From Rebecca billardiae RCC1528 (taxonomy: Eukaryota > Haptophyta), in contig OZ251222.1 of assembly GCA_965240325.2 (NCBI GenBank), positions 62,001 to 126,000 of the forward strand: a stretch of DNA of 64,000 nucleotides, given 5' to 3'. Positions within the stretch are counted from its first letter, which is position 1; the number at the start of each line of letters is the position of its first letter. This document shows, one piece after another, positions 11,827 to 22,430 of the stretch. The notes below the pieces were generated by a model. It ran no database searches and was not told the DNA's origin. It saw only the letters and a list, made by a program, of their open reading frames with translations. A program made the translations under genes and the position numbers.

Positions 11827-12662
11827 AGCACCGGATTGGAGGCGGACTGCGCGTTGAGCACGCGCCCGGCCTCGTCGAAGCCAAGGTGCTGGTCCTCCGA
11901 GATCGACGACGTGCGCCCCGTCTCCGCCTCGTGCTTGTGCCTGAGCACCTTGAGCCGAGCCGAGCCGCGCCCGTTGTCGAGCGCGCCGCCGACCAGCACG
12001 CCGACCAGGGTCGACTTGCCCGCGTCCACGTTGCCGACGACGGCGACGCGCAGGTTGAGGTGGCGCTGCTCGGACGGGGGCAGCCGAACGAGCACGTCCG
12101 CGCGCACGCGCGCGTCCTTCGCGCCGCGCCCCGAGTCGCGCGTGTGCACGAGGTGCGCGCCTGCGCCCAGCTCATCTGCGGTGATCGCCGCAAGCCGGCG
12201 CACGGCCGCGTCGACAGCGCCCGCGTCCATCGGGCCGACCTCGAGGAGCGCCTCGCCCTGGCCCTCGAAGAGGCGGGCGTGGAGCACGTCGCGCAGCGCC
12301 GCGTCCGTCTCCTTGTCCTGCGCCGCCGTCACCAGCTTTGTCAGGTCGACCACGGCGGTCGAGGGCCGCGAGGCCTCGGCGGTCGGCCCGCCCGCGCCCG
12401 CGTTGTCGGCAGGGCCGTGGGAGAACTCGTCCATGAGCGAGCGCGGGCGCGCGGCGACGGCGGCGGCGAGCTCGGCCTCGAGCGACATGGCCTGCGCCTC
12501 GTCCACCCCGTCCGCCGCCTTGTCGCCGCCGACGAGCGCACCCGGCGCCGGCGTGGCGCCGTTCTTACCTGCCTTGGCCGCGTATTCGTCTGCCGGACGC
12601 GCCGCTGCGTCTTCGCGTCGTTCTCGCTCTTCTGATCGCGGTGTTCCGGCGTGCTTGGTCAT
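9931..12662 (-). CDS. GTPBP1: GTPBP1/GTPBP2-type translational GTPase
   Basis: Five exons: 12662-11585, 11469-11231, 11088-10936, 10677-10468 and 10302-9931; introns 115, 142, 258 and 165 nt, GT-AG. The product is about 683 residues. Elongation-factor-like GTPase: P-loop [11 protein letters not shown] at about 208-218, a switch region with [16 protein letters not shown]3 [18 protein letters not shown]4 as TKAD, then beta-barrel domains with [24 protein letters not shown] and a C-terminal tail. The family rescues stalled ribosomes and aids mRNA surveillance in other eukaryotes; the role here is inferred. Compared with animal proteins it carries a low-complexity Gly-rich insert (coded by the GCC repeat at 11764-11825) between switch 1 and G3. 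The two last introns are multiples of three without stop codons, so an unspliced read would look like one long frame; the protein alignment supports removal. Confidence 0.88.
11764..11825. repeat. GCC/GGC-rich simple repeat inside coding sequence
   Basis: A run of ccg/gcc triplets encodes a long glycine tract in the GTPBP1-like protein, between the switch 1 region and the DxxG motif. It lies in a loop that is not conserved in the family, so length changes are probably tolerated. Confidence 0.8.
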
Positions 12663-13001
12663 CGTGGCGTCGGCTCTCGCAGCAAGGGCGCATCAACGTG
12701 TCGGAGTGGAAGGGTGCTCGGCCGCCTAGCAGCGCGACATGTCGGCCCGCCAATCTGCAGGGTCGCGCCGGCCGACTTCGGACGGGCGCGCGCGTCCGCA
12801 CGGCGGGCGGGCGGAAAAAACAAAACAAAACGAGTAAAAACTAAAAAGACTGCTGCCGACGGGTGCTGCACTGCCACTGCTGCTGCGCAAAGCAATTCCA
12901 TTTCCCGGGTTGATGGTTTCGGCTGCGGGCGCGCGGCCGTCCGCCGCCGATACGAAAAGTAACGACGACGACGGGCGCAACCATAATTCAGGGCGAGGAC
13001 G
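12663..13001. promoter_or_regulatory. shared upstream region of two divergent genes
   Basis: This 339-nt spacer separates the starts of the GTPBP1-like gene (-) and the EF-hand gene (+). It includes an A-rich stretch at about 12814-12848 (ggaaaaaacaaaacaaaacgag). No defined promoter motif can be named with confidence. Confidence 0.4.
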
Positions 13002-13907
13002 ATGGAGCACGGGCACCACCTTACCTCGGCTGCGCGCCGCGAGGCGGCGCGCCGCGAGGAGGTGCGCTTGCAGGCGGCGAAGAAGCGGCAAGAGGCGCTA
13101 ATCCCCGCCGTCCAACGCGAGGTCCAGCGCGCCGCCGAGCTCGAGGCCACCGTCGGCGCACTGCGCCGCGAGCTCTCGGAGCACACGCTGCCGCTCGAGG
13201 ACCGCAAGCGCGAGCTCGTCCACTTCGTCACCGAGAAGTACTTCGCGCTCGCGCAGGCGTTCGACGCCGTGGACGAGTCGCGGGACGGCTTGCTCCACCG
13301 CGCGGAGGTGCGCAAGGCGTTCCTCCGCGCCGGCCTCGTCCTCGGCGACAGGCGGCACGAGGCGCTCGACGCGCTCGTGCCGCCGCCCAACACGGGCAAG
13401 GTCCGGTACAAGCAGATCCTCGAGCTGAGCGGCGTGGAGTTCCTCCGCCGCCGGGCGAGCGCGACGGACGTGGTGATCGCCGCGCAGAAGCTGCGCAAGC
13501 ACCTCAGCCTCTTCGACACGGCCGGCGTGGGCCGGCTCGAGTCGGAGGAGCTCGTGCACGCGCTGCGCGCCAACTCGCCCACGCTGCGTATGTATCTCGA
13601 CAAGGACGAGATCGAGCGCGCACACCGCGAGGCGCGGCCGTTCGAGAGCCGCGCGCACCCGGGCGAGTACGACTACGTCGCGTGGACCGACGCGCTCGCG
13701 CGCGCTGACCGCGTGCCGTGGCTGCTGCAGCAGCGCACCATCCGCTCGTCGCTGCCGCTGATCACGAGCGGCAACGTCTTCTTCGACTACAAGACGCCGC
13801 AGGAGCTGCACCGCATCGCGGCGTTCACCAACCACGACGGCCGGATCGTCGAGCAGCTGGGAAAGGACTTCAAGGCGGCGCACACGCATGTCGGCGAGTT
13901 CCACTGA
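13002..13907 (+). CDS. coiled-coil protein with one canonical EF-hand
   Basis: Single exon, 301 residues, ATG start. Residues 1-75 are charged and helical (Arg/Glu/Ala-rich), likely coiled coil. Residues about 85-97 form a canonical EF-hand loop (DESRDGLLHRAE, with Asp, Ser, Asp, Gly and final Glu in place). A second, degenerate loop (DTAGVGRLESEE) follows near residue 168. The C-terminal half contains GNVFFDYKTPQELHRIAAFTNHDGRIVEQLGKDF, split here only for description, which I do not recognise as a named domain. Such EF-hand/coiled-coil proteins are common in flagellated protists; an axonemal or cytoskeletal role is inference. Codon use is strongly GC3, like its neighbours. Confidence 0.8.
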   Translation: MEHGHHLTSAARREAARREEVRLQAAKKRQEALIPAVQREVQRAAELEATVGALRRELSEHTLPLEDRKRELVHFVTEKYFALAQAFDAVDESRDGLLHRAEVRKAFLRAGLVLGDRRHEALDALVPPPNTGKVRYKQILELSGVEFLRRRASATDVVIAAQKLRKHLSLFDTAGVGRLESEELVHALRANSPTLRMYLDKDEIERAHREARPFESRAHPGEYDYVAWTDALARADRVPWLLQQRTIRSSLPLITSGNVFFDYKTPQELHRIAAFTNHDGRIVEQLGKDFKAAHTHVGEFH

Positions 13908-14768
13908 GGGGCACTGCCGCCGCGTCCGCCTGCTACGTGTCATCTTGATGCGCGCACCATGCGGCGCCGCGCCCGCCGCGCCGCGATTGTTCCTTGTTGC
14001 CAGCCGCACGCGCTATGCGGCAGGTTACCGCCGGCACCACTCACTCCTCTGCACGGGCGCGAGTGTGCGGACTCCGAGTGCCGGACGCGTTCGGGGGTTT
14101 AGCTCCGGACCACCCGCGCAAGCTCGTTCCCTCGAGCATTTCATGCAGCATCGCGTTTTGACCGCCGACGACACTCCCGTCACTGACTGCCGATCAAGTC
14201 AGTGCTTGACACACGACAGCCGCCGGACAGCGGGTACAGACACTCAGGGACCGTACAGTCGTCAACGACGTATACTGTATATAGTCCGCCAGCAGCGGTC
14301 CCAGCCTTCTTCAGGGCGGCGTGCCAGTAGGCGCAGGACCGTCTCGGATGACAGTCTCGGTCTCGGAAGGCAGTCCCGCAGGAGGCGCTGCCACAGTCAC
14401 CACACTCGCTCCACAGGGACAGGCACAGGGCACTCATTGCGGGACGCCACTCGCCAGTAGCGCCGCAGTCGATCACCGCCAACGGCCAAGGGGGCCACGA
14501 CTACTCAATCTGAGACTGAGACAATCAATCAACGAGCTGCGGCCGCGGGGGCCTGGCGGCGACAGTCTCCGATCGCTCTCGGACGCATCGCATATCAATC
14601 ATCAATCAGTCTGTCCGTGCATCGGCGCAGCTTGGCCGAACTTGGCGGTGCGCCCGCAGTGATGCCGCTCGGCGGCATCAGACCTTCCGCGCCCGTCACA
14701 ACAACGGTGGCAGGCGGCTGGCAGCGGCATGCCGAGCGCGCTGCCGGCAGCGTGCCGTCGCCCCGCGC
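13908..14768. other. spacer between convergent genes
   Basis: About 860 nt of moderate GC between the stops of the EF-hand gene and the cyclase-like gene. Open frames in it lack coding character. No repeat or RNA gene recognised. Confidence 0.45.
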
Positions 14769-16784
14769 TCACGACGGCGACGTCGTGGACGCTGCGCTCA
14801 GCCCTCGGCCGAGGCCGGCCTGCGTCATCGCGCGGATGGCGCGCAGCTTTCTACGCGCGCGCTGCATCACCTCGTACCGCCTCAGCTCCCACTCGGCGAC
14901 GCCCGCCTCGATGGTCTCCGCCTTCGTGCCGGGCGGCACGTCGGGCCTGAAGCCGAGCGGGTGCGCCGCGTGCACCGCCGCGATGCGCTCGCGCACGCCC
15001 GACGCGCGCGGGAACCAGCACTCGTACGCGCGCGCCGCGTCCGGGCTGGCGAGCAGCTGCTCCCACAGCGGGTACCAGCCGTCGCAGAGCACCCACTTCG
15101 GGTTGAGCGGGAAGGCGAAGCCGTCGTGCACGCGCGCGCAGAGGAAGCGGTACAGCTCCTCCCGTCTCACGTACTTCCACGGCACCTGCCGGCTGTGCGG
15201 GTGCGCCAGCCAGCCCTCCCACACGATCAGGAACTCGTCGTCGAGCGCCTGCGGGAACAGGAAGTTGTAGCACTCGGGGCCGTGGCGCACGGCGCCCGTC
15301 TTGCGCATCGACTTGACGGCCTCCTGCAGCACGGCGATGCTGGTCGGGTCGCCGAAGCCGAAGGGCGGCGGCTCGGGCCGCCCGCCGCTCGGGCCGTGCG
15401 CCGACTTGAGCGCGGCCAGCCAGCGCGCCATCCAGCCCTCGCTGCCCTGCTGGGCGAGCACCTCCTCGATGCGCTCGACCTCCCACCGCATCGTCTCGAG
15501 CTGCTCGGCGGAGAGCGGCTGCACGGCGGCGCCCTTCGAGCCGAGGAGGAACGGGTCCATGTCCGACGCGACCGGCAGCACGCGCCCGTCCTCGCCCTCC
15601 TCGTGCGCCATCAGCAGCCCGCGCGGGTTGAGCGGCCGCGCCGAGTCAAACTGCCAGAGCACGGCGCGCGGCGACACGTCCTGCTCGCGCAGCGTCTTGA
15701 GGTTGAGCTCCATGAAGGCGACGGAGGAGGGGCGGCCCGTGTCGCCCAGCCCGCCCGCCGTGTGCGAGATGTCCTGCCGCGCGACCACCGCCTCCCAGAG
15801 CAGCCGCGCCGGCACCTCCAGCCCGATCACGCCCAACGCCGGGCGGTCGACCGGCTGGATGAGCGCCGCAGCGCTGCCGCCGCCCGCCGCGGCCGGCGGC
15901 GGCGTGATTTTCCACGAGAGCGCCTCGCACGCGCGCTGCATGTCGTCGCCGGCCAGCTCGGCCTCGCCACGCTCGTGCGCCGCGAGCGCCGCCTCCGCCG
16001 CGCCGCTCGCCTCGAGCATCTCCTCGAGCACCGGCTGCAGCGCGGCGCGCGCCTCGTCGCGCGCCTCGGCGCTCTGGAAGAAGACGCGGATGCGCGCGTC
16101 GCGCGGCGTCGCGCTGATGCGGCGCTTCTCGTCCTCGGCGGCGATCTGCAGGAAGGGCACGAAGCCCGAGAGCTCGCCGCGCCTCGCCGACTTCCCCTTG
16201 ATGTTCAGCGCCTTCCCCGTCGCGCGCCCCATCATCATCAGGTTGATTGCCTCCATGGAGGTCGGCCGGAACACGCCAAAGTAGTGCGCGTCCTCCGGCT
16301 CGACGGAGCGCGGCAGCCGCTCGAGCCCTTTGCTCTCGAGGTAGCCGAGCGGGCCGCGCGAGTCGCCCGGCAGGAAGAAGTCGCTGAGGATGCGCCGCGG
16401 GTCCATTTTGAAGAAGTCGGTCAGGCCTCGCTGCAGCTGCCGCCTCCGGTCAGGCGTGGGCGTTCCGGACGTGCCCGCGGACGACTGCATCTCGATGGGG
16501 ATAGGCTCGGCCGACTGGGTCGGGTGCAGATCGGTGACCGCCGACTCGAGCGCGTCGAGCGCGTCGAGCACGCCCTTCATCGTCGCTGCCGGCGCCGGCC
16601 GGCCCTCTGGCTGGGCCATCGCCCTCGGGAGCTCCTCAGGCAGCGAGGCGCTCCAAGAGGTGCTCGATAGAAAAGGAGTTTCACACGCGTGCCGCAGCGG
16701 ACCAGGTCGGCAAGGTACCGGTCGGAAGGAGTGCGCTGGCTCGCTCACATGGGTACTTGGCCCGATATTGAATGGTACATGCAT
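14769..16784 (-). CDS. protein with edema factor/ExoY-class nucleotidyl cyclase motifs
   Basis: Single exon, 671 residues from the first ATG; a second in-frame ATG at residue 55 (MAQPEGRPAP) may be the real start. The stretch at about residues 174-216 reads FRPTSMEAINLMMMG, then ATGKALNIKGKSARRGELS and GFVPFLQIA. This fits the signature of calmodulin/actin-activated adenylyl cyclases of the edema factor, CyaA and ExoY class: RP near the start, a basic GKSx ATP-binding segment and GFxP. Further on, VASDMDPFLLGSKG has the spacing of their metal-binding Asp-x-Asp. The His usually found between the two lysines is Lys here. The C-terminal half is not recognised. If active it would make cAMP or another cyclic nucleotide in the cytosol; it may equally be a catalytically altered relative. 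It has GC3 codon use like its neighbours and no signal peptide, so it is a resident algal gene, not a secreted toxin. Confidence 0.55.
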   Translation of the reverse strand: MHVPFNIGPSTHVSEPAHSFRPVPCRPGPLRHACETPFLSSTSWSASLPEELPRAMAQPEGRPAPAATMKGVLDALDALESAVTDLHPTQSAEPIPIEMQSSAGTSGTPTPDRRRQLQRGLTDFFKMDPRRILSDFFLPGDSRGPLGYLESKGLERLPRSVEPEDAHYFGVFRPTSMEAINLMMMGRATGKALNIKGKSARRGELSGFVPFLQIAAEDEKRRISATPRDARIRVFFQSAEARDEARAALQPVLEEMLEASGAAEAALAAHERGEAELAGDDMQRACEALSWKITPPPAAAGGGSAAALIQPVDRPALGVIGLEVPARLLWEAVVARQDISHTAGGLGDTGRPSSVAFMELNLKTLREQDVSPRAVLWQFDSARPLNPRGLLMAHEEGEDGRVLPVASDMDPFLLGSKGAAVQPLSAEQLETMRWEVERIEEVLAQQGSEGWMARWLAALKSAHGPSGGRPEPPPFGFGDPTSIAVLQEAVKSMRKTGAVRHGPECYNFLFPQALDDEFLIVWEGWLAHPHSRQVPWKYVRREELYRFLCARVHDGFAFPLNPKWVLCDGWYPLWEQLLASPDAARAYECWFPRASGVRERIAAVHAAHPLGFRPDVPPGTKAETIEAGVAEWELRRYEVMQRARRKLRAIRAMTQAGLGRGLSAASTTSPS

Positions 16785-17068
16785 GGCGCACTAACATCGT
16801 AGAGATCGCGCTACCTCCCAATATTCGGCTTCGTTCGACAATCGAGCGCAGGGCGTTCCGCGTTCCCTACGGCAATAATGGACCAGTCTTACGAGTGGGT
16901 AAACTTAATAAGTGGTGAGCAGTGGCAAGTTGTTCATAAGTGGCAGCACTGCACAAAAGTCCTGCGCACCCGGGGCTCGGCTGCACCCGAATCGGCGTGT
17001 TTCTCTCGGCGAGCGCGCGCGGCTTTCGGGCGCGCGCCGGAGCGTCTGCCGAGGCGGCGGCGGCGGTC
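16785..17068. promoter_or_regulatory. shared upstream region, cyclase-like gene and NAGS
   Basis: 284 nt between two divergent starts. The NAGS reading frame stays open upstream to 16940, but the codon there is GTG; the first in-frame ATG is 17069, which also gives the better signal peptide. Confidence 0.4.
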
Positions 17069-19469
17069 ATGCATCACGCGTGGGCGCTCGTGGTTGGTCT
17101 CGCGTCGATCCTGAGCGCGCGGCCACCGCGCAGCGTCGCGAGCTCCCCGGGGGGCGCGTGCGCGCGCGTGCGCATCGCAGCCGCACCTCGCGCGTCGGCG
17201 CGCGCGTCCGACGCGTACGGCCCCTCCGGCGGCAGCCAGGGCGCGATGGCCTCGGCGATCATGTCCGCGCAGGACAGCGGCATGCTCTTCGCCGAGCTCC
17301 TCCGCGACGCCGCGCCGTACATCGCCATGCACCGCGCGTCGCAGGTGGTGATGCACCTGCCGGGCGAGCTCATCGAGCGGCCCGCCGACTTTGCGGCGAT
17401 CATGGACGACCTCGCGCTGCTCAACCTGCTGGGCGTGCGCATCGTGGTCGTCGTCGGCGTGCGCGCGCAGATCGACGCGCGCCTCACGCAGCTCGGCATC
17501 ACGCCGCGCTTTGCGGGCGCGACGCGCATCACGGACGCCGCGACGATGCGGATCGTGAAGGAGGCGGCGGGCTACGCGCGCTCGGAGGTGGAGTCGGCGC
17601 TGGCGCGCGGGCTGACGCGCATCTCGTGGCGCGGCGCGCCCGGCGCGGCCAACGACGGGAGCGGCGGCTTCAACCAGCCCCTGCCCGCGCCCACGCCGCC
17701 GGACCCGGACTCGGAGCCCGCGGACGGCGCCGCGCCGCTGCCCGGCCCTCCGGCCGCAGCCTTGCGGGAGCGGCCGATGGAGCTGCTCTCGATCGACGAC
17801 CCGGCGTTCGCGCACGTGCGCTCCGGCCGCGTGCGCTCGTCCCGGCCGCACGCCGCACCCAGCCCCGCCAGCGGCAGCGCCGCCGCCCCCGCCGCCGCCG
17901 CCGCCGCCGCCGCCTCATCCGGCGCCTCCTCCTCCGCCGCGGCGGAGGCGGGTTACTTCTCCCCGCGCCCCCTGCGCGGCGTGGAGGTGGTCTCGTCGAA
18001 CACGCTCTTCACCGCGCGGCCGATCGGCGTGCGCAACGGCATCGACTTTGGGTACTCGGGCGAGGTGCGCAAGGTGAACCGCGACTCGATCACCGAGCTG
18101 CTCGCGCGCGACTGGGTGGTCCTCCTCACGCCCCTCGGCTACTCGGCCTCCGGTGAAGTGTACAACTGCAACAGCCACGAGCTCGCGTGCGAGACGGCGG
18201 CGCAGCTCGGCGCGAGCAAGCTGATCTTCTTCACGCCGGAGCGCTGGACGCTGCGCCCCGGCGACGACGTCGAGAGCGCCGCGTCCGCGCCGCGCGTGCA
18301 GGCGATGCGCATGCAGGAGGCGGACGGGCTGGTCGAGCGCTTCCGCCGCTGGCAGCGCGAGGCGACGGCGCGCGCGGTCTGGCGCGCGCGCTCCGAGCAC
18401 AGGCGCAGCAGCGCGGCGGCGGCGGCGTCGGAGCCGGCGCCCGCCGCCCCCGCGGGGGCCGGGCCCAGCGCGCCCGACGAGCCGCCGCCCTCCTCGCTCC
18501 CCGAGCGCGCGCCGCCGCCCGCCGCCGCCGACAAGGACAGGCTCGACCTAGTGGACGGCGGCGGCCGGCTGCTGCAGCTGCTCGCACACGAGCCGGGCGC
18601 GGCGGCGGCGGCCGGCGCCGCCGCGCCGCCGCGCGCGGCGACGCGCGAGGCGCGCGCGCACTTCGTGCAGCTGTGCTCCTGGTCCGTGCGCGCGCTCTCG
18701 CGCTCCGTCCGGCGCGCGCACCTGATCGACCCCGCGGGCGGCGAGGTGCTCGAGGAGCTCTACACCTCGGCGGGCACCGGCATGCTGATCGCGCGAGACG
18801 TGTACGAGGGGTTCCGCGCGGCGAGCGCGGGCGACATCCCGAAGATCATGGAGCTGATTGAGCCGCTCGAGGCGCAGGGCATCCTCACGCGCCGCGGGCG
18901 CGAGGTGATCGAGGCGGACGTCGAGCGCGGCGTCTTCCACGTCCTCGAGCGCGACGGGCAGGTGCTGGCGTGCGCGATCCTCAAGCTGATCCCGGCGGCG
19001 CCCGCGGCGGCGGGCGGCGCGGAGGGCGAGCCGGGGGCGCCGGCCGCGGCCGATGCGCCCGCGTCGGACGGCGCGTGGGCGGAGGTGGGCTGCCTCGCCG
19101 TGAACAACAAGTACCGCAACGGCGGGCGGGGCGAGGCCATGCTCGGCTACCTGCAGAGGCTCGCGCTCTCGCAGGTGCGGGCGCGCGCGCGCAGCACGCG
19201 CGCGCGCCAGCGGCCCGGGGCGGCGCCGCTGAGCCGAACGCCCGGTGCGCGCGCGCGCGCACTGCCCGCAGGGCGTGACCCACCTCTTCTGCCTGAGCAC
19301 GCACACGATGCAGTGGTTCCAGGAGCGCGGCTTCAAGCAGGTGCCCGTCAGCGTGCTGCCGGCCAGCCGCGTGCAGGCGTACAACTGGCGGCGCAACTCC
19401 AAGTGCTTCGTCAAGAACCTCTCCTCGAGCCGCGACCTCGATGCGCAGGAGCTGTTCTGGGGCGCGTAG
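17069..19469 (+). CDS. argA: N-acetylglutamate synthase, ArgA type, plastid-targeted
   Basis: First step of arginine synthesis: acetyl-CoA plus glutamate to N-acetylglutamate. Two exons, 17069-19174 and 19272-19469, with a 97-nt GT-AG phase-0 intron; 767 residues. Residues 1-17 (MHHAWALVVGLASILSA) look like a signal peptide, followed by a basic Ala/Ser/Pro-rich transit-like stretch. Residues about 60-190 and 300-400 form the amino-acid-kinase-like domain (SQVVMHLPGELIERP, LLGVRIVVVVGVRAQID, RNGIDFGYSGEVRKVN). The C-terminal GNAT domain includes SAGTGMLIARDVYEGFRAA, then AEVGCLAVNNKYRNGG and CLSTHTMQWFQERGFKQV. Two long low-complexity Ala/Pro inserts (about 195-300 and 445-530) make it much longer than bacterial ArgA (about 440). 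Kinase activity is not expected in this family. Confidence 0.9.
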
Positions 19470-21380
19470 CCGCCGGCCGCGCGGCGCGCGGAGCGGAGGC
19501 CTGCCAGCCTGTCCGCGGGCGGCACGCCGGCCTCGTCGCCGCGGCGTCGAGCCGCCCGCGTCGCTTGAGCTCGACGACGCTGGCCGAGCAGCGCGCAGCA
19601 GTCGGTGTGGGAGTGGTGCCGGGTGGCGCAGCATGCGCGTGGCGGCCGTGGCTTTAGCAGCTTATAAAATAATACGCGCGGCAGCGCGCCAGCGCCTGCG
19701 CACCAGTCTCGCTTATGACAGTTAGCGACGTCCGACGTTTGTCGGAGTCGTCCTGGGTGTCATCAGAAGCAGTCGTATTATCATACTGCTCGGCTATATA
19801 TATATATATAGCGTGACGAGAGTATACGTCCCGCGCGCGTCCGCGGTGCGTCCGCGATATATAATTATTTATTATAATAAAATTATATGGCGGGCCGTAG
19901 GTGGAACTGCCGGGTCGCTTCGCTCACTACCGGGCGCCCTCGCAGCTCCCACCCACCCGTCCCAGAAAGCTCCTGAGCCCGTCTTCGGCTCAGCGGGCTC
20001 ATGACCTACCGAGCGAAGGTCATGAGCGCCCGGACACAGTGCGCGCAGGTGCGCCTCGAGGCGAGATGAGCACCAAGGCCCGTCACAGCGCCCGTCGCGC
20101 GTGCTTGACTGCGGCGGCTGAGATGGCCGGAGCGGCGGCGCGTTGCGCTCATCGTCGGTCCACACGCGTAAGTGACCTTCGGCGCGGCTGGCATGTGCCG
20201 CCTTTGGCCCTCCTCCGCCTGCTAACGCAGCTCGACTGCAACCGTCGCCAAAGCCAAGCGTTGCCCACTGAGTCTGCTTCTGCCCGCGACACGAGCTTGA
20301 ATGGTGCCTTGAGCGCGCGCGCATATGAAGCACATGCACTGCCTCTGTCTTCAGATCGCGCGCGTCTGGCTCCCGCAGCACATCCTGTGCGATGACGCGA
20401 TGGCGTAGGCGCCCGCCGGCCTGTTGTCGAAACGCATCAACTCGGCCAATGAGCATGGGCGCAGAAGACGCCGGAAAGCCGAGACATGAGCGCCGGAAGG
20501 GGTTGCGAGGTACTACCAGACCAGCCCACCTGGCGCGCCGTCGCACAGCCCTCGCCTACGCGCACGCGCAAGACCAGAGCGAAGCTGCCCGCTCGGCGGA
20601 CGGCCATTTCTTTTCAAATGTTTTCGCTGAGTCAGCGGGCCGGCCCCACCGAGAGCTTGACGTACTGGGCTGGGACGGGTGGGGGGACGCTCGGCCGAAA
20701 ACATCACGGCCATGGCGCGGAGCGCGTGGGCGGCGCGCGCCAAATCTAACGCCGGCGCGGACATCGCGCGGGGATTCCCTAAACGTGTTTTCGCCCGATT
20801 CGCGATTGCTGCCCTCGTCGTCTCGCGTGCCTGGTCGAACGGGGCCAAATCGACCCGTTTGGAGCAGTACGCTCGGCGCGTCGACACGATCGTGCGACCT
20901 GGGGCGATCCTCGCCCGACGTGCACGTCGAAAGCTCGCACCGGCCATAGCATCATGCGCTGCGCACGATGACCGCCTCGCGCGATCCACCGTCGCGCGTC
21001 GGGCTCGGTGCGAGAAAGCCCTCATCACGAGGCGTCTCGCGGGCGGGAAGCGCCATCGCACGCGACGCAAGATTTGGCGCGGCCTTCTGAACTCGATCGC
21101 CGGAATCCGCGCACCGGACTCGATCATTGCTCGCGGTCCGGTCCCTCAGCCGAAGCCCACGTCCGGCCTGCATGGCGTCGACGGTGACCAATGCGACGGA
21201 AGCGCAGCGCCAACGGCGTACGACGCGCAGCGGACGCACCTCCGGGGTCTGTCGGCGTGACCGCAACCGCGTCTTTGCGAGTTGGCGACCCTCGCCGCAG
21301 CGCGACGCAGACAAGCCCGTGATGCCATCCGCAAAGAGATGAATCGTTGAGCATGCAACATCGCCGCGCCATCCTCGTCC
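19470..21380. other. spacer, unassigned
   Basis: Contains a TA run at 19793-19809, an AT-rich patch to 19890, and GC-rich sequence with many overlapping open frames on both strands (for example 20513-21127). None has a recognisable product or a consistent codon bias. Short dyads occur, such as the hairpin tcatgacct...aaggtcatga near 20000. I see no RNA gene. Confidence 0.4.
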
Positions 21381-21924
21381 ATGGCGCAGGCGCTGCGTGA
21401 CGAGGCGGACGTCGTCACGCCGGTGACGGATGCGCTGCGATTCGTGTGCCTGCGTGAGCAGCTCGTGCCCAATCTCGATCGCGAGTGGCACACGCTGTCG
21501 CTGTGCGCGCGCGCGCGCACAACCAACAGCTCCTCGTGCCGCCAAACACGCGGGCGCCAGACCTGTCGAAAAGGCGAAGAGCGACGACCGCGTGAACGTC
21601 AACGCGCTCGTGCTCAGCGTGGCGGCCGTGTACGACGTCAACGCGACCTGCGCCGAGCCCATCATGCCCGGAGCGGACATCGGCAAGCATCCTCTCGACG
21701 ACCGCTCTCGGCTGGCGGCCGAGGAGGACATGCACACGATCTACTCTGGCGGCTTCGTCGGCGGCGAATGAGGCGCTCGATTACGCCATCGCGGTCGAGA
21801 TGCGGCACATACATCGCGTACCCGCGCTCGCGCGGAGTAACGGGCTACCCGCCCCGCCCCGCGTGCTGCACATTCCCTCGTGGGTGTGGGCCTCGCTGAT
21901 GCGCATGAAGAGTACAGACTACTG
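21381..21924 (+). pseudogene. broken coding stretch, product unknown
   Basis: Three successive segments show clear GC3 coding character, but each is in a different frame. Segment one is 21381 to about 21520 (starts MAQALRDEADVVTPVTD). Segment two is about 21590-21771 (contains VNVNALVLSVAAVYDVNA and ends at a stop). Segment three is 21767-21924 (contains NEALDYAIAVEMRHIHRV and ends at a stop). The first break sits at a CG dinucleotide run (about 21505-21520), a likely slippage site. No GT-AG intron joins the segments convincingly. I do not recognise the protein; a decayed gene or mobile-element remnant is the best reading, but an undetected intron structure is possible. Confidence 0.35.
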
Positions 21925-22430
21925 AGACGTGTACACGTCGGGGAGCCAACTTCACGTGTCACTGGTCCTTGCACTCGACTGTCCGTCACCCACGGCCACG
22001 ATCGAATGTGGAAAGACGCGAACCCGCAGAGGATACATTGCGACAGCACTGGCACGGCCCGCCGACCCCCCCGCCCGCCAGGGCACAGTTTATAAATCAG
22101 CACCGTCAGCGCCAGCGGCGTCGAGTCCCAACCAGGGTTCATCTCGGCGGACTTCAGCCGCCGCCTGCGCGCGCGCGGTACGTGCGTGGCGCTGATGGTC
22201 ATTGGCATTGTTGGCTAGTAGTAGTAGTGCTGGCTGTCAAACTGCTACGCTGCGATCTCTCTTTAAGGCATGCGGAGGTGGTCGGGAGGGCCCTGGCTCA
22301 CACACACCCCACACAGTCACACAGACACACACCCGTCCGGCTCGCTCTGCGCGTGGCGAATACCATACACGCTCGCAGAGGCCCGGCAGAGCGACCAGGC
22401 TCGCTGATGGGATACCTGATCGGCAGACAC
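21925..22430. other. spacer, unassigned
   Basis: About 500 nt with a cacac-rich patch at 22300-22332 and no recognisable gene. Confidence 0.4.

Noticed and set aside
16940-17068. Longer N-terminus for NAGS
   Set aside because: The first codon there is GTG, and ATG 17069 gives a proper signal peptide.
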